Assembly (NCBI GenBank): GCA_951640165.1
Contig: OX621250.1
Span: 16,331,501-16,395,500 of the forward strand
Direction of reading: 5' to 3'
DNA length: 64,000 bases
Origin: Pseudoips prasinana
Taxonomy: Eukaryota > Arthropoda > Insecta > Lepidoptera > Nolidae
The notes under the pieces were generated by a model that saw only the letters and a list, made by a program, of their open reading frames with translations, searched no databases and was not told where the DNA came from. Below are positions 21,419-31,071 of the stretch, piece after piece; the first letter of the stretch is position 1, and every line of letters begins with the position of its first letter. A program made the translations under genes and the position numbers.

Positions 21419-21501
21419 CCTTGATAAGGTTCCTTAGTCAATAGCTAAGTCTCTGTATCTGCAATAATTTCAAGGAAACAAAGAATTAAATGTATTAGGA
21501 A

Positions 21502-21549
21502 CTACAGTTGCGCAGATTAATACTACAGTATTAATCTGCGCAATTGTAG
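21502..21549. repeat. Short-loop hairpin (23-bp arms, one mismatch)
   Basis: Arms 21502-21524 and 21527-21549 are separated by only 2 nt and differ at one position. It is not part of a recognised element. Confidence 0.85.
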
Positions 21550-21656
21550 CTTTAATGAAATAATCGAAGGAAATTGCAATAATCTGCTGTTTCAGGCAGC
21601 CACGGTCAAATGTAATATAAATCAATGTAATGTAATATAAGTCAAATGTAATAAGA

Positions 21657-21825
21657 ACTAGCTGTGCCCCGCGGTGTTACTCGCGTTAAATTTTATAAAT
21701 TTTCTTTGCTATAAACCTCACGGAGCCCGAGACCTTTCCAACGAATGCAAAACCGTGGAAATCGGTTCGTGCGTTCTGGAGTTATAGCGTCAGGAAGGAA
21801 AACCCGACTTATTGTTATATAGTAG
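21657..21825 (-). mobile_element. Family D-like end with CCCGCGG box
   Basis: ACTAGCTGTGCCCCGCGGTGTTACTCGCGTTAAA marks the end. The inner part (GAGCCCGAGACCTTTCCAACGAATGC, AAATCGGTTCGTGCGTTCTGG) differs from the copy at 21234, so it is probably a different subfamily sharing the terminal box. Confidence 0.5.
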
Positions 21826-21954
21826 ATTACCCTTTTCAAAACAGTTATATCAGTTATTATATATGTACATTATTTGTAGTCTTATAGAGCTTATCTCCAC
21901 TTAACGAGAAATGCATTATATAATTAGTTCGTTCGAACATTTTATTCGAAGGGG

Positions 21955-22045
21955 TAAGATCTAGGGGGCAAGTGGTGCCGAGATCCAAAGCCTGTACCAT
22001 GGCAACCAGACAATAGAATAGATAAACATACTTATTTATTTTTAA
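21955..22045 (-). mobile_element. SINE family 3-type partial copy
   Basis: GGTAAGATCTAGGGGGCAAG, GTACCATGGCAACCAGACAATAGAATAGATAAACATAC matches the internal segment of the copies at 11637, 55565 and 58600. The tRNA-like head is not seen. Confidence 0.45.
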
Positions 22046-22477
22046 ATACATATATACTATATACTATACAGATGCGCTGTATCAAAAGATAGGAGTGCTA
22101 ACAGTGCGCCAACTGTATATTCTGACAGTCATCCTTAAGTTCCACAAAACGGCATTAGTTACTAAGGTTACTGAGCAACGCTCACGCAGAAAATAAACCT
22201 GGCACAGAGGCTCTTCCAAACTAAAGTTCGGCAATAAAGCTTTTACCTGCGTTAGACCCCGATTGTATAAAATGGCTAACAGTAAATTGAACATACTGCA
22301 ACTAACCAAGTTCGCATGTAAAAAACTAGTTAGTGATTGGCTCTTACGACTAAATTATATAGAAACCGAGAAAATCATAACTAATAACTAACTTGCACAT
22401 GACTTCACCTATACATGCACACATAATATATGTATTTACCTGCACTCACATATCCACACCCCACACATGCACACTCC

Positions 22478-22503
22478 CGCACACACACAAACTCTCTCTC
22501 ACA

Positions 22504-22534
<31 letters not shown>

Positions 22535-22563
22535 CCACACACACACACACACATACACACATG
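22478..22563. repeat. (CA)n microsatellite, imperfect
   Basis: A run of CA dinucleotides with CCCAC and TCTC interruptions. It generates a spurious H/T-rich open frame on the plus strand. Confidence 0.95.
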
Positions 22564-22796
22564 TAGTACAAACAATGATCTATACAGTACTCAGAATTTA
22601 GATGTAATATACCCAAACTTAATTTTAATTATTTAATTCTGTAACCTGAAGAATATTTTTGAAGCACATTTTTATTGTAAAACAATCCTAGACGGACGAG
22701 ACTGGATCCTGCAACACAGGGTATCCTAGTGCGGGTTCCAGTGTCACCTTAAATATCTAAGTGCAACCATTTATGAAACAATAAATTTTATTTTAT

Positions 22797-22935
22797 TTAT
22801 TTTATATGTATATAAATTACACCCAGATAGAAACAATCGTGCTTATCACACAAGTATTCATTGTCCTGGTTGTGAATCGATCGCTTCGCAGACAGAAGTC
22901 ACTAACTAGGAGATCAACAGCCCAGTCAATCAACT
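22797..22935 (-). mobile_element. SINE family 3-type copy
   Basis: TAAATTACACCCAGATAGAAACAATCGTGCTTATCACACAAG, then GTCCTGGTTGTGAATCGATCGC and CTAGGAGATCAACAGCCCAG. The order follows 11780-11912. The B-box remnant is GATTCACAACC on the minus strand. Confidence 0.5.
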
Positions 22936-23187
22936 CCAAATACCTAGTAAAGCAAGGGGAAAATCATAGGGTTGGAGTCCGGAAAGTAATACAACACTTA
23001 ATTTGATTCAGTATTCAGTGACTGCATGGCTTCCATGTGACGCATAACATGAACGAACATGTTGGAACTTGCATAATATGTATCCTTACACACAACAGCC
23101 TTGAATATTAAAAGAAAAACCGGATAATTGACATGTAATTTAAGATACCAACTCATCCACTCGACCAATCTATATAAATTTTATGTA

Positions 23188-23323
23188 CAGACGCCAGCAC
23201 ATCAAGCTACCCCAATCTGTCAAATTTACCCAATTGAAAGTGAACCTTATACTTTCGTGATAAAGTTTGAAAATCTATAAAAGAAATTTGACAGATTGGG
23301 GTAGCTGGATGTGCTAGCATCTG
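23188..23323. mobile_element. TA-flanked palindromic MITE, copy 2
   Basis: The best-preserved copy. It lies between TA at 23186-23187 and TA at 23324-23325, with TIRs CAGACGCCAGCACATC and GATGTGCTAGCATCTG. An inner inverted block pairs CTACCCCAATCTGTCAAATT with AAATTTGACAGATTGGGGTAG. The whole 136 bp can fold into one hairpin. No ORF. Confidence 0.9.
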
Positions 23324-23618
23324 TACCTTATATAGAAAAACCAAACCAAATTTTCATCTTTTTATTTAATTAGGATCTTTGTTTTCCTACCATTGGCCCA
23401 GCTTTGAGTTGTACAGTAAGTCCTCGTAAATAATTATGATCAACGCCGAGAATTCATTCAAAGCATTCAATTGATGGTCAAAGCCATTTGCTGAGTTGAG
23501 GAGAGATTTGTTTCATGTTTTATATATATGAAATTGAAATTCAAACTGTTTGGTTGAACTGTTCCAAGATGTTACTTATACCTACTAGAAAAAAATATCA
23601 CTTTCGTCGTTGGTTCCA

Positions 23619-23697
23619 AACATCCTAATAAGTATAAGTATATTTTTGGAGTATTGTTATGATACTACAAAAATATACTTATATTTATTAGGATGTT
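23619..23697. repeat. 79-nt hairpin with 35-bp arms
   Basis: Left arm 23619-23653 and right arm 23663-23697 differ at two positions, with a 9-nt loop. A direct repeat of the flanking text (TTCCAAGATRTTACTTA...GTTGGTTCCAAACATCC) occurs at about 23562-23627 and 23790-23856, with a SINE piece between. Confidence 0.85.
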
Positions 23698-23945
23698 TCG
23701 TGTCCTGGGTTAGGTCGAACTCACGACCTATGGGTAGGTATGACGGCATACCCTCTGGGTGGGTCTCTACCCGCTTACAACAGGCCAGTATTCCAAGATA
23801 TTACTTACATCTACCAGAAAAATATAACACTTTCCACGTTGGTTCCAAACATCCTCTAATAATATCTTGGAACAACTAACACGCTGTCATCTGATCCCAA
23901 ACTAAGCAGAGTCTGTACTATGGTAACCAGAAAACTGAAAAACTG

Positions 23946-24268
23946 CAGTAAGCAGTCATGCTTACCTACAGGTCGTGAGTTCGACTTCACCCAGGACAAA
24001 TGTTTATGTGATTATTTGTGCTCTGTCTGGGTGTAATTTAACTATAGTTTGTATGTGTTTAGTATGTATAAGTACATACTAAACACATACAAATTATAGT
24101 TAAATTACACCCAGACAGAGCACAAATAATCACTTATAAGTACATACTAAACACATACAAATTATAGTTAAATTACACCCAGACAGAGCACAAATAATCA
24201 CATAAACATTTGTCCTGGGTGAAGTCGAACTCACGACCTGAAGGTAAGCATGACTGCTTACCAGGCCA
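23946..24268. repeat. Large fold-back made from a tRNA-derived SINE, with a duplicated inner arm
   Basis: The left arm (about 23946-24075) carries GGTAAGCAGTCATG-like head sequence, GGTCGTGAGTTCGACTTCACCC (B box) and GTGCTCTGTCTGGGTGTAATTTAAC. The right side carries its reverse complement twice: an inner partial copy (about 24070-24137) and a full outer copy (about 24138-24265). The arms are almost identical over 120 bp. No LTR or TIR signature is seen. Confidence 0.8.
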
Positions 24269-25232
24269 GTATAGAAAGTTCAAAGTAGGTACTAAGTAAT
24301 TAGTGATCAGGATCCATGTTAGTTGTTCAGAATCATTGTAAGATCACGACGAAAAAGAATAGAAAAACAATCAAGTTTGCTCGCACTGCTAATTAAACAC
24401 CAAAATCATCGATTGCAACATATCGATGATTGTCATGTTTAATTAATCGAGTATTAAACCACTCTGCTCCTATATAACAGGAAATTTCAATGGTTTTAAA
24501 TAAGAATAATTATCCTATTAACCTCTGTATAAGGGTGAAAATGAATTACACTACGACTCTAATACATAAATTCGATATTTTTATTTGGATATGTAAAATA
24601 TTTCTTTATTGGTTGATCACCACATTAGTCATGGTTTTTACACGACTAAGTTTACCTTTATGTAATCGGGAACTGCAAACTATTTCTAATGGTTTTAATT
24701 AAATGACAAGATTAGAATATTTTGTTTTCCTCTAATAGAGTAAATTAGGATAAATAATCCTCTTTAAGATTATGATATCCCTCAACCCTGGTATGTCTAA
24801 TATTTGTTGCCTTGGGATCCGTTAAACTAAGGTTTTCTCATGTCATGTATAAACACCAGATTGCTGATAAGATAAGAAAACACATTTTTATCACCACCAC
24901 TTCTTACTTGGTTACTTCTTCATATTTTTGTCAATATGAAAGTAAACCAAAAGATCTTGTTCTGAGATAGTTTTGGATATAGTTGCCAGGTAGCTTTAGC
25001 TATAAGGACAGTGTGTTTGTCAGACAGTTATGAGTAATTAAACTTATTTAACTACGAAGTACTTGCTGTAAAATGAATAAATTACATCTTTGGTTAATTT
25101 GACGATTTCTGGCCCCAAATAAGGTCTTTTCGCACGGGGGATTGTGGTTTCATCTATTGCTGACTGAACAAATCTTTATATTTAAACGAATATATTAAAG
25201 GTCTTGCCTAGTTTTTTCGTTTATCGTATCAT
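24269..25232. other. Gene-free stretch
   Basis: No recognised gene or dispersed repeat. A weak inverted repeat (ATCATCGAT/ATCGATGAT) lies near 24400-24430. Confidence 0.5.
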
Positions 25233-25469
25233 TATTACAGCTGTAAGAAGTCCACAGCTGGACAAAAGACTCCCTCAAGATTCATTCAATCATTCTTGGG
25301 GCATATGCAATAATCACCACGTTTGGCAGACAGGTTGGCGATCGCAGTATGATGGAGGTAGTACTCAGAAAGAAACTGCTGCGCGTCTTCCTGTAGATAC
25401 TCACATGGGTCGACTTTTGATGAGCTGGGGTGATGATATTCTGATATTTGCCGCTGTCACACACAGCTA
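25233..25469 (-). mobile_element. ATG-tailed repeat (family A), copy 6
   Basis: Minus orientation. It begins with CTAGCTGTGTGTGACAGCGGC, AATATCAGAATATCATCACCCC, and runs through GACGCGCAGCAG and CGATCGCCAACCTGTCTGCC to GTCCAGCTGTGGACTTCTTACAGC. The tail is decayed (AATAATGATACG). Confidence 0.8.
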
Positions 25470-26195
25470 GTTTATTAAATATTCGTTTAAAAGAAGGCAC
25501 ATAAGTGCAGTAACAGTTATCATCGACGGCTTTCACTGTTTCAATGGACAATAGAGGTAAACGAGGGATCGCGCCATCTAGCTAAATTAAACTAAATAAC
25601 TGACACGAGAAAGCACCACTTAAGGTTTCGTAACTTCGACTCAAGTACTGGTTACTGAGGGGTTAGAAACTTCCTTAAAAGCCGATATTCTCACCTACAT
25701 GTACATGAGAGGATTGGTTACTAAGGAACCATTGCCACTCTATGTTAATACGCTAAGAATCACAAAAGAACATCCTATCGCAGAGGGCATATTTTCAATA
25801 GCATAATAGTCACGCCAAAAAAGCGTTATGGGGGACAATCGAAAGTTAAATCGCTTCCTAGGCTTTAGGGATGTACGTAAATACCTTTGTTACATTAATA
25901 ACTGAATTAGTGAATATTGCGGTACATGTTTAGTCTTAGTTGAAGGAGCACGCTTTGTTTCGGGCGAGGATGTTGAAACGGAGGAACAATGCCTTATTTA
26001 TTTGTTTACGGCTCACAGCGTCTGTACGGGAGTGGTCCACTTTAGTTTGTTACAAATGCTGCCATAAAACACAAACACACTTAGTAGGATAATACTTAAC
26101 TATTCTTATTTGAAATTTGATGATGTGATTCTAGTTAAACACTTTTCAATCATCTCTATGGCATTTTGTACATTGAATGAGTTTGAATAATTAAA
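25470..26195. other. Gene-free stretch
   Basis: No gene or dispersed repeat recognised. Confidence 0.5.
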
Positions 26196-26363
26196 TTACC
26201 TAGTCTTCCTCCTGCAATCATCAGGTAGACGCAATTGTTTAACTACTGTGTCTATAATGTGTGCCGCTTTAGTTAAAATATAGTTATTAAGTTCAGTGAT
26301 ATCGCGCCCGTACCTAGGTCCTATTCTATCTAAATACTTAATTCTTTTTGTAAATGCTATAAC
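26196..26363 (-). pseudogene. Unrecognised protein remnant, about 55 codons
   Basis: The minus strand is open from 26363 (directly beside a SINE) to a TAA at 26196. It reads VIAFTKRIKYLDRIGPRYG, then a segment with DITELNNYILTK and VVKQLRLPDDCRRK. There is no ATG, and the residue mix (charged, non-repetitive) looks like real protein, unlike the A+T-driven frames around it. I do not recognise the family. A truncated mobile-element protein or an old exon are both possible. The abrupt start at the SINE suggests disruption by that insertion. Confidence 0.4.
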
Positions 26364-26560
26364 GTGACTGTACGCGCAGCGGCTAAGACAGTCGCCTCAC
26401 CGCTTCGTGTCCCGGGCTCTATGCCCGCGCCGGACAACTATTTGTGTGACCCATAAATTGTTGTTCTGAGTCTGGATGTAATTTATGTCCGTCTATTATA
26501 TGTTTGTAAAGTACCCCGCGACGTAGGGGTTAGATTCCCTAGTGCGGGCGTTGTCATTTC
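26364..26560 (+). mobile_element. tRNA-derived SINE, family 1, copy c
   Basis: A full-length plus-strand copy: GCGCAGCGGCTAAGACAGTCGCCTC head, TTCGTGTCCCGGGCTCTATGCCC (altered B box), GTTGTTCTGAGTCTGGATG body and GTACCCCGCGACGTAGGGG to CTAGTGCGGGCGT. Confidence 0.8.
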
Positions 26561-26756
26561 AACAAAATAAAAACAATACACAGAAAACACACAGACTGAG
26601 ACGTATGTTTTAGGAATACAAATATTTACTTTGTGCGAGGATCTAAGTTTCGCTAACAACTAAGTCACGCCAAGGCAATCTACAGAACATGCTTCCAAAA
26701 GAAAATCCGTTTCATAAAAAAATACAGATTGTCAATTAAAACCAATACAAAATACC

Positions 26757-26794
26757 GATCATTTGTAATGAATCATTATTCATTACAAATGATC
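26757..26794. repeat. Perfect short-loop hairpin (17-bp arms)
   Basis: GATCATTTGTAATGAAT (26757-26773) pairs exactly with 26778-26794, with a 4-nt loop. It abuts the 3' truncation of the Jockey fragment. Confidence 0.85.
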
Positions 26795-27341
26795 TCTGTA
26801 CCGAGCTGCGAGAGACATTCTGGTGGCCGCTATACCGCGCATCACCCGTGCTGTCATCCGCATATCAATGCATGTTTTCTATAGATAACATGTCATTGAT
26901 ATGCAGAATGAATAACGTAGGGGACAGCACCGAGCCTTGTGGTACGCCAGCGTTAATGGTTTTGGTGTCGGAGCAAGAACCGTCTGCTACGACTTTAATG
27001 CTCCGACCGTCCAAAAAACTGGTGATCCAACTGCAGCTTCCCTCGGGGATTCCATATGATGGCAGCTTGGATAGAAGAGCCTTATGCCAGACCCTATCGA
27101 ATGCCTTGGCGATGTCAAGGCTACTGGCTAGAGCCTCACCCTTGCTTTCCAAGGTTTGTGCCCAACGGTGTGTCAAATACACTAGAAGATCACCAGCTGA
27201 ACGACCGGGACGGAAGCCATACTGACGATCGCTTATCAGCTGGTGCTTCTCTAGGTATTGTAGGAGCTTAGAGTTGATGACTCTCTCCAAGACCTTGGAT
27301 AGCAAGGATGTTACCGCTATAGGCCTGTAGTTACCTACACA
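26795..27341 (-). pseudogene. Jockey-type reverse transcriptase fragment, stop before YADD
   Basis: The minus strand reads from CVGNYRPIAVTSLLSKVLE (27341 on) through YGFRPGRSAGDLLVYLTH, the first catalytic block LDIAKAFDRVWH, the GIPEG..W..SFL.GR segment and GVPQGSVLSPTLFILHINDM. The frame then meets TGA at 26865-26867. The next codons in the same frame are YADDSTGDARYSGHQNVS, the catalytic box of the palm. So a single nonsense codon separates the two catalytic aspartate boxes, probably replacing a Cys or similar residue before YADD. Both ends are truncated (RT block 1 upstream and thumb downstream missing). It is a dead fragment. Confidence 0.85.
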
Positions 27342-27348
27342 TGATAAT

Positions 27349-27656
27349 AACTTAAATGAAAATAACTTAATATAAGCTAGCTAAATATCATTACTATTAT
27401 AAAATAAATCTTATTGTAAATTTTTTCATACAATCCGTGTACCTAATATCTATATGAACCTAGAAATAATCATAAATCAATTAATTATATAGTACTACAA
27501 ACATATTCTGACTATTTACTTGGGGTTTTTTTAAGTCTACGTGAATTAAAGCCTTTTATATTTATTTATCATTTATAAAAATTATTTTACAATAGTAATG
27601 ATATTTAGCAAGCTTGTATCAAGTTATTGTCAAAGAGATTATGTTTAAGTTTAAAC
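27349..27656. mobile_element. Tail-to-tail inverted pair of the ATTT-tailed LINE 3' UTR repeat
   Basis: A plus copy (27349-27566) ends in AAAGCCTTTTATATTTATTTATC. It is followed immediately by a minus copy (27571-27656) that reads, in reverse, AACATAATCTCTTTGACAATAACTTGATAC as at 7175. The two copies meet at their A/T tails. Confidence 0.6.
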
Positions 27657-27744
27657 ATTGAAATTTACTAATTATTTGCGAAGATTGAACCTGCCACCTT
27701 TGAATCACATTGATACGCCAAATATGTATTTTTTGAAATATAAT

Positions 27745-27985
27745 ATTAGAGGGCGACAAACGAGTAAGTTGGGTCACATGATGGTAAGTGATCACCGCCG
27801 CCCATGGACACTCGCAACACCGGAGGAGTCGCGGGTGCGTTGCCTTTAAGAGTCAGCAAACCCACCTTACTCACACGCAGAAACACAACAAAAATTATCA
27901 ATGTTATTAATAAGGAATGTGTTATGCCTGCCCAGTCGGGCTGCTCTTTGAGCGAATGAACGCTGTACCCTACCTCTCTAAAGAA
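27745..27985 (-). mobile_element. CR1-type LINE 3' end, minus-strand copy
   Basis: The minus strand reads GCTCAAAGAGCAGCCCGACTGGGC, then GTGAGTAAGGTGGGTTTGC and GGGCGGCGGTGATCACTTACCATCATGTGACCC, matching 8012-8312. Only the 3' UTR is present. Confidence 0.8.
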
Positions 27986-28299
27986 TATATCGCTTAATGT
28001 GAAAAGACACTTTAAAATCGTATCGTCGTAGGTATTTTGTTTCTTTATTAAACTAACCAGCCTTGACCTGTACACCAATTCGCTTACTATTACCGTTATA
28101 CGTTGCATTTTGTTAATTGCTAACTGTCAATGCGCATACAGTTTTTAGATTTCATCTTTTTAGCTCAGCAATTTGCATTTTTGACTTTATTTGTAAGACA
28201 GTTAGAGCATATTGTTGTTTGCTATATAAGTAACTCGTATGAGGAAGTAACTCCATCTCACTAAGATTGTCATCAAACTTCCTTTTTTAAAAAAAAAAG
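27986..28299. other. Gene-free stretch
   Basis: No recognised element. An A-run at 28287-28299 borders the SINE to the right. Confidence 0.45.
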
Positions 28300-28487
28300 A
28301 ACGCCCACACTAGTTATACTGATCCCTGTGTAGCGGGGTACTTTACAAACATATAATAGACGGATACCAATTACATCCAGACTCAGAATAACTATTTATG
28401 GGTCAACCAAATAGTTGTCCGGCGCGGGTCTCGAACCCTCGACACGAGGAGGCGAGGCGACTGTCTTAGCCGCTGCGCGACACGTAT
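28300..28487 (-). mobile_element. tRNA-derived SINE, family 1, copy d
   Basis: Minus-strand copy with GCGCAGCGGCTAAGACAGTCGCCTC head, GGGTTCGAGACCCGCGCC B box, GTTATTCTGAGTCTGGATG and GTACCCCGCTACACAGGGATC end. The internal promoter boxes look intact. Confidence 0.8.
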
Positions 28488-28828
28488 AGAAGACATGAAT
28501 ATATTGTAATCCTGTTTGTGGGCTTTTTCATTAGTGCCTATTAGGCATCATGTAAGTAGTGTATGCCTAATGGGCATAGTGTGACTCCATAATATCAGGG
28601 TAGCTGTGGATTATGCTGGATGTTATAAAGAAAGTCTAATTGCTAAAAATCGTACGACATATGACGGGTACTGTTATATGTCGTACTCTTGTATGTTATA
28701 TTAATAACATATCCTTACAATGGACAATTACTCGGCAAGTTTAATTTCATTCTCTACATGATAGACTACAAAATAAAAATATCTGTTTATTATAACTTAA
28801 ATGTACAACGGCCATAATAATTGTTATT
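28488..28828. other. Gene-free stretch
   Basis: Contains two small imperfect palindromes (GTGCCTATTAGGCAT and TACGACATATGAC/GTTATATGTCGTA) but no gene or dispersed repeat. Confidence 0.45.
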
Positions 28829-29403
28829 TTTTTTTACGTGGGTAATCCTTTATGGATCGTCCCGCCGCTGAGGAAGCGACGGGGTATGTCGGACTCCCAG
28901 CCAGATGGTAGTGCTGGGTTTACCGACTAAAACCCCACGGTGTTCCTCAACCACGGGTTTCGCTCGCGCATTCACCGCAGTCTGGACAGGCGCTGGCCCA
29001 CTTTTAAGTGAGCCCCACTTCCGTTGGGGGCACCCTTGCCCCCTTCGTCAAGAGAGGCGCGCGCGGAACACGGCGCGCCACCGTCTCAGGCCTATTCTGG
29101 TCGGACGGAGGACTGCCCCAGGTCCACCGCCCGCAGGCCACTCCTAATGGAGGCCGGAGATTGGCGATGTGCGCCCTCCGACGCCCGGTTCTCTTGGCGC
29201 GGCTTGGCAGGGAGGATGATGTCTCCCGTTCTCGCTCCGGCACCTCTTTTGCGATCATCACCTCCTCGCAAAAGGTGGTGACGATATCCCAAGAACTCTC
29301 GCTTGCAACCATGAATTCGGTCACCGTGGCAAGCGAGATGTCAGCCGCACCCATTGCAGCACCGAGAACACAGCGCTGTGTCTCCCAGGCTGATAATAAT
29401 AAT
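28829..29403 (-). pseudogene. R1-like LINE 3' end: ORF2 C-terminus and 3' UTR
   Basis: The minus strand encodes SWDIVTTFCEEVMIAKEVPE, then RERETSSSLPSRAKRTGRRR, which parallels the last residues of the R1-like protein at 59040-60431 (WDAVVSFCEAVLLQKEAAER followed by an Arg-rich tail). Downstream the 3' UTR is GC-rich and ends TAAAGGATTACCCACGTAAAAAAAA, the poly(A) appearing as the T-run at 28829-28838. The open frame runs on to 29004 but beyond the Arg-rich tail it is probably UTR. It is a 5'-truncated copy of a second R1-like family. Confidence 0.7.
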
Positions 29404-29404
29404 T

Positions 29405-29706
29405 GTTAGCCATGAGACTAGCCATCTGCGCGGGATATATTATAGTGCACAAGTGTGTGCGCAAACACAAGGGCACTTTCTATTCCATCACTTTCATGAT
29501 CCGATGGGATGACTAGCGACACGACCGGAAAGAAGTCAGGTAGACGACCGACGGACATACCGCCAACTCACAGACTACGGAAATTTTTCTTTTTACCGAA
29601 AAGTCCCAAAATCACTTTTGGCCCGACCCGGAATTTGAACCCAGGACCTCGTTCTCTGTGGGTGAACGCTACCGCCAGACCAACGAGGACGTGGAACGTG
29701 GGAGAG
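29405..29706 (-). mobile_element. tRNA-derived SINE, family 2, copy 2 (uninterrupted)
   Basis: On the minus strand: CTCGTTGGTCTGGCGGTAGCG (A-box area), GGTCCTGGGTTCAAATTCCGGG (B box), CAAAAGTGATTTTGGGAC, ACTTCTTTCCGGTCGTG, ending TATATCCCGCGCAGATGGCTAG. About 300 bp. It shows the empty-site form of the copy at 8521-9010. Confidence 0.75.
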
Positions 29707-30197
29707 AAAATGTTTAGCTTCACACACCACGGCTGCATGGAATTGGTTTGCATGCCTCAATCGCCTTTTATGGCCATTTAATACCGTTTATACTATGTAC
29801 CCTGTATATGCATAAAAGTAGGTGATATCTCATTGTAGTTTATGCTAGTTGGCCAGTTCTATCAATTTAAATGAATTATATACACATTATTAACAATTGT
29901 GGATCTCTTACATGCTGGTAACTAATTTGCATTATATCGCAGCTGCGCTTCATTAGATACGCAGATTTGTTAAAGACAATAAAATAAACTTGGAAAATAA
30001 TAAATGTATACCTCTCCCTCTTTAACTTGAACCTGTTGAATAACCTTCAACTAGTAGAACCGTAATTTGGGCGTACAATCTGTTTTTTTTTTTGTTAATG
30101 CATCAAGCATATATATCTCCCACTTGATGTGTTCTGATGCTCACTAATGAGTTTTATGACTCACCTTAACCAGGACTTTAATCTGAGCATAATTTCT
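29707..30197. other. Gene-free stretch
   Basis: No recognised element. Leads into the 234-bp tandem array. Confidence 0.45.
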
Positions 30198-31071
30198 GGA
30201 GTGTATTCTGTAAGGGGAAGGACTTTCCCAGAAGCTTCTTATAGAGCGAAAGAACGCATTTTAATTGTCATTATTTATAAACCAGAACATATAATAAGAA
30301 GACAAAGATACAAAGTAAGTCTGTGTGTCGCACATATTTAGTTAGTCTAAGTCATTGCTCTCATTTACTAGTAACAGAATACACTCCCGATATCCGGGAG
30401 TATATTGTGTTAGGGGGAGGGGATAGAAGTAATTTCTCAGAAGCTTCTTATAGTGCGAAAGAACGTAAGGGCAGAAGTCATTGACTCCCATTTTAATTGT
30501 CATTATTAGAAGCCGGAACAGGTAAAAGATGACAAAGGTACAAAGTAAGTCTGTGTGTCACACATATGTATTTGTTTAGTCTAAGTCATTGCTCTCATTT
30601 AGTAGTAACAGAATACACTCCCGATATCCGGGAGTATATTTTGTTAGGGGGAGGGGATAGAAGTAATTTCTCAGATGCTTCTTATAGTGCGAAAGAACGT
30701 AAGGGCAGAAGTCATTGACTCCCATTTTAATTGTCATTATTAGAAGCCGGAACAGGTAAAAGATGACAAAGGTACAAAGTAAGTCTGTGTGTCACACATA
30801 TGTATTTGTTTAGTCTAAGTCATTTCTCTCATTTAGTAGTAACAGAATACACTCCCGATATCCGTGAGTGTATTCTGTGCCGAGGAGGAGGTAGAAGGAC
30901 TTCCCAAGAAGCTTCTCATAGAGCAAAAGAACGCAAGGGCAGATGTCATGGACTCCCTTTATAATTGTCATTATTACAAACCGGAACAGGTAATAAGATA
31001 ACAAAGATACAAAGTAAGTTTGTGTGTCACACATATTTGTTTAGTCTAAGTCATTGCTCTTATTTCCTAGT
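30198..31071. repeat. 234-bp tandem repeat, 3 units plus a partial
   Basis: Units start at 30370, 30604 and 30838 with AGTAACAGAATACACTCCCG; a partial unit precedes at 30198-30369. Units 1 and 2 are almost identical and unit 3 is more diverged. Each contains a palindrome around CTCCCGATATCCGGGAG (extended arms AACAGAATACACTCCCG and its near-complement) and the blocks GAAGCTTCTTATAG and CAAAGTAAGTCTGTGTGTC. No ORF spans the units. It may be a satellite seed or a repeated regulatory block. Confidence 0.9.

Noticed and set aside
22430..22636. His/Thr-rich open frame
   Set aside because: Direct translation of the (CA)n microsatellite.
29008..29409. 133-codon plus-strand frame in a GC-rich patch
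   Set aside because: Antisense shadow of the R1-like 3' end. GC-rich sequence lacks stops, and the minus strand shows the LINE C-terminus and poly(A).
30198..31071. CRISPR-like array
   Set aside because: The units are contiguous 234-bp tandem repeats without unique spacers, and the sequence is animal DNA.
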